Part shown: piece after piece, positions 5,819-9,810 of the stretch
How positions within the stretch are numbered: the first letter of the stretch is position 1
Layout: each line of letters begins with the position of its first letter
Source of the DNA: Sphingobacteriaceae bacterium
GTDB lineage: Bacteria; Bacteroidota; Bacteroidia; B-17B0; Aurantibacillaceae
Length of the DNA stretch: 9,810 bases
Reading direction: 5' to 3'
Assembly (NCBI GenBank): GCA_025360355.1
Contig: JANYCL010000258.1
Span: forward strand, 1-9,810
The notes under the pieces: model-generated
The model's database searches: none
The model's input: the letters and a program-made list of their open reading frames with translations, nothing else
What the model was told of the DNA's origin: nothing
Program-made: the position numbers and the translations under genes

Positions 5819-6979
5819 TCAACGCACAAACATAAACTCTACTCTTCTGTTTTGTTTTCTTCCTTCTTCTGTGTCGTTAGTTACAATGGGTTTCGCGCTT
5901 CCAAAACCTTTTGAAGTAATCCGTGTTGGTTCAATTCTTTTCGACACCAAATAATCTGCAACGGCTTGTGCTCTTTTTTCTGAGAGCGCTGTGTTGGTTG
6001 TTTCGTTCCCGACATTATCTGTGTATCCGCTAATTTCAATTTTCAGAAGGGGTTTATTATTTAAGTATTTAATTACAGAGTCTAATTCGGGAAATGAAGG
6101 CGGTAATAAAACTGCTTTTCCGGTTTCAAATAAAACATTTTTTAAAATAAGAGATCTGTCTAATGTTATTTCCGCAGCGACCGGATCGGATGAATTAAAA
6201 ACCGTTGGTTTAATTGTATCGACCTTTGCAACAACAACCGTGTCAAATTTTGCAACATAAGGGTCGTGCGTTTGGCGAAGACTGACATCATCAATATAAT
6301 AATAAGCATCTCGCTCGGTGCGCTGATTAATTTTTGTACGCACATTTTTTGGTGCTTTTACATTGGTGGGATAAATATCATACACATCAAAACTTCCAAT
6401 TAATAAAAATTGTTCGCCGCCCTTTGCTTTATATTCAATAATTATTTGATGCCAGTTTACCGTGTCGTTTCCGATCTCCTCAGTAAGCTTTGCATAAACA
6501 GGTTTAAATCCTTGAATAACATTTGAACTTGTAAATGTTGGCTTACTTCTTAAAAAACACGCGCCGATCTGTTCTATTGTTACGCGTGAATAATCTGCTA
6601 AGCTCAAATACATATAAAGTTCATATTTAAGTCCGGCTTCCATTGGCATACTTAATTGCGTTAATAAATATTCGCGGTAGTCGCCGTGCGAAAAAGCATA
6701 AATGCCTGCGTAACATTTTCCGGTATTTGCTTTTTGAATTCCGAAAGGATTTTGAGGAACCTGCGCTTCAGATTTTTCTTTGTCCTTTTTTCCGCATTCA
6801 CAAAACAGATCCGTTGTGCCCATCGTCGGCGCCGACCATGAATTGTTCGCGCCAATAGAAGAAAGAATTACAGGAATATATTTATTATGCTCGAAGCTTG
6901 AGTCAGAAACTAAATTCTGGGCCTTTACGACCTGCAAAGACATTAAAATATAAATACTGACTTTTAAACATTTATTCAT
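5819..6979 (-). CDS. Secreted jelly-roll-like plus OmpA-domain protein
   Basis: This 386-residue protein reads leftward from the ATG at 6979. The first Met gives a signal peptide (MNKCLKVSIYILMSLQVVKA); an upstream in-frame TTG at 7030 only adds residues before it and is not used. Residues about 22-240 look like a carbohydrate-binding-type jelly roll: SSFEHN, WSAPTMGTTDLFCECGKK, VPQNPFG, YREYLLTQLSMPMEAGLKYELYMYLSLADYS, NWHQIIIEYKAKGGEQFLLIGSF and YYYIDDVSL. A Thr/Val-rich linker leads to an OmpA-like domain at about 275-386 with the full signature: GYTDNVG (Asp321), LSEKRAQAV (Arg336), KGFGSAKP and NRRVEF. It should therefore sit in the periplasm or outer membrane, tied to peptidoglycan. Similar proteins are common in Bacteroidota; their ligand is unknown. 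Convergent with the YdeI-like gene; divergent from the small membrane protein at 7142. Confidence 0.87.
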   Translation of the reverse strand: MNKCLKVSIYILMSLQVVKAQNLVSDSSFEHNKYIPVILSSIGANNSWSAPTMGTTDLFCECGKKDKEKSEAQVPQNPFGIQKANTGKCYAGIYAFSHGDYREYLLTQLSMPMEAGLKYELYMYLSLADYSRVTIEQIGACFLRSKPTFTSSNVIQGFKPVYAKLTEEIGNDTVNWHQIIIEYKAKGGEQFLLIGSFDVYDIYPTNVKAPKNVRTKINQRTERDAYYYIDDVSLRQTHDPYVAKFDTVVVAKVDTIKPTVFNSSDPVAAEITLDRSLILKNVLFETGKAVLLPPSFPELDSVIKYLNNKPLLKIEISGYTDNVGNETTNTALSEKRAQAVADYLVSKRIEPTRITSKGFGSAKPIVTNDTEEGRKQNRRVEFMFVR

Positions 6980-7070
6980 TTCCAGTTCGATAACGCAAAA
7001 AAAGATTTTGGTTACAGGCTGAAATAACAAAAAATTAGTGTCATAACAAAGCCTCGACTATAAAATTTGC

Positions 7071-7101
7071 TTGGTAATGAACGTCAGAAAGTTTATCTTT
7101 A
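7071..7101 (+). promoter_or_regulatory. Candidate promoter for the two-TM coiled-coil protein
   Basis: TTG at 7071-7073, a 20-nt spacer and TATCTTTA at 7094-7101 fit the Bacteroidota pattern. Expected transcription start is about 7108, giving a leader of roughly 34 nt before the ATG at 7142. The intergenic region also serves the divergent gene starting at 6979, for which I found no convincing -33/-7 pair. Confidence 0.5.
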
Positions 7102-7141
7102 AAATTGCTCCTAAGTGCAAAATTATTTTACACATTTAAAC

Positions 7142-7549
7142 ATGAACGAAAAGGAAAACAAAAAAACAGGACTGAAAAGAAAAGTGCTTCACTCGTGGCG
7201 TTTACGCATGCTCTTTATTGGGATTCCGTTGGCATTAGTTTTTATGGCGGTACAAAAAATCTTTCCGCCCGACAAAGCGGTGTCTATTCAGCTTGGCATT
7301 TATTCGGTGGCCATTGCTTTTCTAATGTATAATTTTAGAAAGTCAGACGCGGCTAATATCACCATCTCTGAACAAAACGAAGAGATCAATAAACAAAAAC
7401 AACAATTAGATAAAGCTTATCAGGAGCTTCATGAAAAAAATAAAGAAATAGTTGATAGTATCCGTTATGCCAGAAGGATACAACAAAGCTTATTACCTAA
7501 CGAAAATTATATTGCTAAACAATTAAATAAACGGACAAAGATCAGTTAA
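7142..7549 (+). CDS. Two-TM coiled-coil protein ending in a SpoIIE-phosphatase-type linker (no phosphatase domain)
   Basis: This 135-residue membrane protein has a basic N-terminus, TM1 at about 22-40 (LRMLFIGIPLALVFMAV), TM2 at about 46-63 (VSIQLGIYSVAIAFLMY), then a Gln/Glu/Lys-rich coiled coil at about 72-105. It ends with NKEIVDSIRYARRIQQSLLPNENYIAKQLNK. The SIxYAxRIQxSLLP motif is the linker that precedes SpoIIE/PP2C phosphatase domains in many Bacteroidota signalling proteins. Here the frame stops 16 residues after LLP and nothing resembling the phosphatase follows. It may be a truncated remnant, or a natural short form, since I recall family members ending at LLPxExYI. A GTG at 7115 is also in frame, but the ATG is preferred because the extra nine residues add nothing recognisable and the ATG suits the leader length. 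The next gene starts 49 nt on. Confidence 0.72.
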   Translation: MNEKENKKTGLKRKVLHSWRLRMLFIGIPLALVFMAVQKIFPPDKAVSIQLGIYSVAIAFLMYNFRKSDAANITISEQNEEINKQKQQLDKAYQELHEKNKEIVDSIRYARRIQQSLLPNENYIAKQLNKRTKIS

Positions 7550-7598
7550 CGTCTCTGAGACAGAGAACAAATCATTAATTTATTCTTACAAAAACAAT

Positions 7599-8024
7599 AT
7601 GGCCAAAGCAAATAAAACAGTAGAAACAACAGAAAGCGTAAGCGATTATTTAACCAAAATTAAAGACTCAAAAAAACGCAAAGATTGTTCTGAGATAATT
7701 AAACTAATGGAAAAATCAACCGGCCTGAAACCAAAAATGTGGGGCACGGCAATTGTTGGTTTTGGAAGTTATCATTATAAATATGATAGCGGCCGCGAAG
7801 GCGACGCTCCTCTTTCGGGAATGGCCGCAAGGGCAAATGGTTTTGTTTTATATCTGGGTTCTGATTTTCCGAAAATAAAAGAATTACTTCCGAAACTTGG
7901 TAAACATAAAGTAAGCGGCGGCTGTGTTCATATTCAAAAACTGGAAGACGTTGACGCCGGCGTTTTAACTAAAATGGTAAAAAGCTCTTTCGATCACAAA
8001 AAGAAAACGCATGACTGCGGCTAA
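7599..8024 (+). CDS. DUF1801 family protein (third in the window)
   Basis: This 141-residue cytoplasmic protein has the full DUF1801 signature of a different subfamily from the two upstream: VSDYLTKIKDSKKRKDCSEIIKLMEKSTGLKPKMWGTAIVGFGSYHYKYDSGREGD, then VLYLGSDFPKIKELLPKLGKHKVSGGCVHIQKLEDVDAGVLTKMV. 'PKMWGxxIVGFGSYHYKY' and 'GKHKxSxGCVxIxKLEDVD' are strong family marks. Length is normal and there is no signal peptide. The biochemical role of this subfamily is unknown. It lies 3 nt before an exported esterase gene and is probably in one operon with the esterase and methyltransferase; co-transcription does not prove a shared pathway. Confidence 0.9.
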   Translation: MAKANKTVETTESVSDYLTKIKDSKKRKDCSEIIKLMEKSTGLKPKMWGTAIVGFGSYHYKYDSGREGDAPLSGMAARANGFVLYLGSDFPKIKELLPKLGKHKVSGGCVHIQKLEDVDAGVLTKMVKSSFDHKKKTHDCG

Positions 8025-8027
8025 AAA

Positions 8028-8876
8028 ATGAAAAAACCACTTGTCCTTTTATTTTTTACATTATTAATTGCGCCTTGTCTTGCTCAAAAAAAGACTACAG
8101 AAGGCAGCAAACCTTTTGTGCTTGGTGTTATTCAAGAAATTCAATCTGCGGAATTATCGGAAAAAAGAATTTTAAATATTTATCTCCCGGAAGGGTACAA
8201 ACAAGACGATACATCTAAATACGCGGTTATTTATTTATTAGACGGCGGGGCTGACGAAGATTTTATTCACGTAGTCGGCCTTGTTCAATTTAATAATTTC
8301 GAATGGATCGATCGTGTGCCGAAATCAATTGTGGTGGGCATTGCGAATACCGACAGGAAAAGAGATCTTACTTATCCTACAACAATTGCTGAAGACAAAA
8401 AACAATACCCCACAACGGGCGGTTCCGATAAATTTATTTTGTTTCTTGAAAAAGAGCTGCAGCCTTTCATCGAAAAAAAATATAAAACAAATTCTTCAAA
8501 AACAATTATCGGTCAGTCTTTGGGCGGACTATTCGCAACAGAGGTTTTATTTAAGAAACCAAATCTGTTTAATAAATACATTATTATTAGCCCGAGCTTG
8601 TGGTGGGACAACGGCTCTTTGCTAAAACAAAAAATAGCTCTTACACAAAAAACAGACATTTACATTGGTGTTGGGAAAGAAGGGCAAGGACCAAGCGCTA
8701 CGCGTCATATTATGGAAGAAGAAGCAAGCGTGTTGTACGAGAAAATTAAAATGCAAAATCCGAAAAATCAAAGTGTTTATTTTGATTTTTTACCGAAGGA
8801 AGATCACGCAACGGTTTCTCATCAGGCGATCTTTAATGCATTCAGACTGTTGTATCCTGTGTCCCAAAATAAATAA
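8028..8876 (+). CDS. Exported alpha/beta hydrolase, esterase D/BesA-like (PF00756 type)
   Basis: This 282-residue protein opens with a signal peptide (MKKPLVLLFFTLLIAPCLAQ), so it acts outside the cytoplasm. Features of the esterase family follow: ILNIYLPEGYKQ and YAVIYLLDGG (about 48-74), VVGIANTDRKRDLTYP with oxyanion-side residues, and GQSLGG with nucleophile Ser164. ISPSLWWDN follows, and a late His260 (EDHATV) serves as catalytic His. The acidic triad member is less clear; Glu218 (GKEGQGPS) is a candidate. Relatives include ferri-siderophore esterases (BesA/IroE) and S-formylglutathione hydrolase; the substrate cannot be read from sequence, and no siderophore genes are nearby. It starts 3 nt after the DUF1801 stop and its TAA overlaps the methyltransferase ATG by one base, so translation may be coupled. 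Confidence 0.88.
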   Translation: MKKPLVLLFFTLLIAPCLAQKKTTEGSKPFVLGVIQEIQSAELSEKRILNIYLPEGYKQDDTSKYAVIYLLDGGADEDFIHVVGLVQFNNFEWIDRVPKSIVVGIANTDRKRDLTYPTTIAEDKKQYPTTGGSDKFILFLEKELQPFIEKKYKTNSSKTIIGQSLGGLFATEVLFKKPNLFNKYIIISPSLWWDNGSLLKQKIALTQKTDIYIGVGKEGQGPSATRHIMEEEASVLYEKIKMQNPKNQSVYFDFLPKEDHATVSHQAIFNAFRLLYPVSQNK

Positions 8877-9508
8877 TGGACAAAACAAAAATAGCAGTAA
8901 ATATTTTTAATAAGTACGCTTCAGAGTATCAAACTAAATTCATGGATGTGAATTTATACAGCGAGTCGCTTGATCTTTTTTGTATTGATCTTAAAGAAAA
9001 TGCTTCTGTTTTAGAGTTAGCTTGCGGTCCGGGTAACATTACAAAATATTTATTGGATAAGCGTCCTGATTTAAAAATTTTAGGAACAGATCTTGCTCCC
9101 AAAATGATCGCTTTAGCAAAACAAAATAATCCTTCGGCAGAGTTTAAGATCATGGATTGCAGAAATATCTCGGTTTTGGAAAAGAAATTTGACGCTATTA
9201 TGTGTGGATTTTGTTTTCCTTATTTAAATAAAGACGAAGCCTCAAAATTAATTTATGATTCGTCAAAATTACTAAAGGGAAACGGCCTTATCTATATCAG
9301 CACAATGGAGGACGATCATGAGAACTCCGGTTTTAAAAAGGGCAGCTACGGTGATGAGATCTTCATGCATTATTATCTGGCTGACGACATTGCTGAAGTG
9401 CTCAAAAAAAACAATTTCAAAACAATTGATCTCAGTCGAAAAGAGTCTACCGCGGCTGACGGAACAAAAGTAACGGACCTCATCATTCTCGCTCAAAAAA
9501 CATCTTAG
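8876..9508 (+). CDS. Class I SAM-dependent methyltransferase
   Basis: This 210-residue cytoplasmic enzyme transfers a methyl group from S-adenosylmethionine to an unknown substrate. Motif I is VLELACGPGN at about 45-54, the SAM-ribose acidic residue is Asp72 in GTDLAP, and the next motif is FKIMDCRN (90-97), placing the adenine site. IMCGFCFPYLNKDEA and LLKGNGLIYISTMEDDHEN follow in the normal order for the UbiE/COQ5-like group. The last part (YYLADDIAEVLKKNNF) is a typical lid helix. Length fits. The start overlaps the upstream esterase stop (TAATG), and the next gene starts after a gap of 57 nt, so this is the last gene of a three-gene unit. Small molecules are the likelier target, not DNA or rRNA, but that is inference. 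Confidence 0.9.
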   Translation: MDKTKIAVNIFNKYASEYQTKFMDVNLYSESLDLFCIDLKENASVLELACGPGNITKYLLDKRPDLKILGTDLAPKMIALAKQNNPSAEFKIMDCRNISVLEKKFDAIMCGFCFPYLNKDEASKLIYDSSKLLKGNGLIYISTMEDDHENSGFKKGSYGDEIFMHYYLADDIAEVLKKNNFKTIDLSRKESTAADGTKVTDLIILAQKTS

Positions 9509-9536
9509 GAGTAGTTCTTTTTACCAATAGATTGCT

Positions 9537-9544
9537 TATTTTTA
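9537..9544 (+). promoter_or_regulatory. Possible -7 box (TATTTTTA) for the oligopeptidase gene
   Basis: TATTTTTA matches TAnnTTTG except for the last base. The only -33 candidate, TTC at 9515-9517 with a 19-nt spacer, is poor. The inferred leader would be about 15 nt. Weak support. Confidence 0.25.
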
Positions 9545-9565
9545 CGGGTCTTTAAACCCCAATTT

Positions 9566-9810
9566 ATGAAAAGCCGTTTCGTTTTATTAATCCTGTTTTT
9601 TTACGCAACCATTATGAATTCACAATTTCAAAAAGCAACTCCTCCTGTTGCTGAAAAAAAAGAACACATCCGCGATATTCACGGCGATAAAGTAAATGAC
9701 AATTATTATTGGATGTACGATTATTTCGGAAAAGGGCCCGACAGTACAAGGGCGGTTGATTATTTGAAAGCGGAAAATACGTATGTCGACCAAGTAATGT
9801 CAGGTACGAA
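9566..9810 (+). CDS. Secreted oligopeptidase B (peptidase S9A), N-terminal part (partial)
   Basis: Only the first 81 residues are in the window; the gene continues past the right edge. A signal peptide (MKSRFVLLILFFYATIMNSQ) is followed by PPVAEKKEHIRDIHGDKVNDNYYWMYDYFGKGPDSTRAVDYLKAENTYVDQVM. The order PPxAxK, HG, D.Y.W, then YLkaEN.Y is the N-terminal signature of oligopeptidase B/prolyl oligopeptidase before the seven-bladed propeller. The protease cleaves short peptides after basic residues in oligopeptidase B, or after Pro in prolyl oligopeptidase; the oligopeptidase B pattern fits better. The catalytic domain lies beyond the window. The signal peptide would make it an exported form. It starts after a 57-nt gap from the methyltransferase. 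Confidence 0.85.
   Translation, partial: MKSRFVLLILFFYATIMNSQFQKATPPVAEKKEHIRDIHGDKVNDNYYWMYDYFGKGPDSTRAVDYLKAENTYVDQVMSGT

Noticed and set aside
6980..7030. Longer start (TTG at 7030) for the jelly-roll/OmpA gene
   Set aside because: The extra 17 residues precede a complete signal peptide that begins at the ATG at 6979.
7550..7598. Terminator at the hairpin TCTCTG-AGA-CAGAGA (7552-7566)
   Set aside because: The 6-bp stem with 3-nt loop is perfect but short and has no T-tract after it; a chance palindrome is as likely.
7550..7598. Frameshifted SpoIIE phosphatase domain after the coiled-coil protein
   Set aside because: Only 49 nt separate it from the next intact gene and no phosphatase motif is seen in any frame.
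9546..9559. Hairpin GGGT...ACCC before the oligopeptidase gene
   Set aside because: Only 4 bp of stem; too weak to call a terminator or regulator.

Overview
The window looks like chromosomal DNA of a low-GC Bacteroidota bacterium (Flavobacteriales, Chitinophagales or a close relative; the order cannot be fixed by eye). Evidence: a secreted BNR/sortilin-type protein of the kind usually exported by the type IX secretion system, OmpA-family proteins of Bacteroidota type, a DUF6268 outer-membrane barrel, Bacteroidota-style promoters (TTTG about 20 nt before TAnnTTTG/TAnnTTTA), and almost no Shine-Dalgarno sequences.

Layout. (1) 1-527, minus: N-terminal part of a large secreted beta-propeller protein that runs off the left edge. 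(2) 617-2441, plus: two envelope genes, a periplasmic protein with two OmpA-like domains and a DUF6268 barrel; both have a promoter -7 box only 5-7 nt before the start codon. (3) 2515-4518: a secreted CocE/NonD-type serine hydrolase between two foldable inverted-repeat elements, each carrying GTTAGCAG near its right end. This resembles an integron-type gene cassette and is the most unusual part of the window. The hydrolase also uses no GCG alanine codon, unlike genes on both sides. (4) 4543-5813, plus: a small cysteine-containing lipoprotein, a DUF1801 protein and a YdeI-like DUF1801/OmdA protein, closely spaced. (5) 5819-6979, minus, convergent: a jelly-roll-like plus OmpA cell-wall-anchored protein. 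(6) 7142-7549, plus: a small membrane protein with two TM helices, a coiled coil and the linker motif normally found before SpoIIE/PP2C phosphatase domains, but no phosphatase domain. (7) 7599-9508, plus: a tight three-gene unit of a third DUF1801 protein, an exported esterase and a class I methyltransferase (3-nt gap, then 1-nt overlap). (8) 9566-9810, plus: start of a secreted S9A oligopeptidase B, cut by the right edge.

Most genes are ordinary Bacteroidota envelope, hydrolase and housekeeping-accessory genes. There is no defence system, CRISPR array, phage gene, transposase, integrase, tRNA or rRNA visible. No stretch longer than 300 bases lacks a gene; the longest gap (2442-2685) holds a promoter candidate and the left foldable element.
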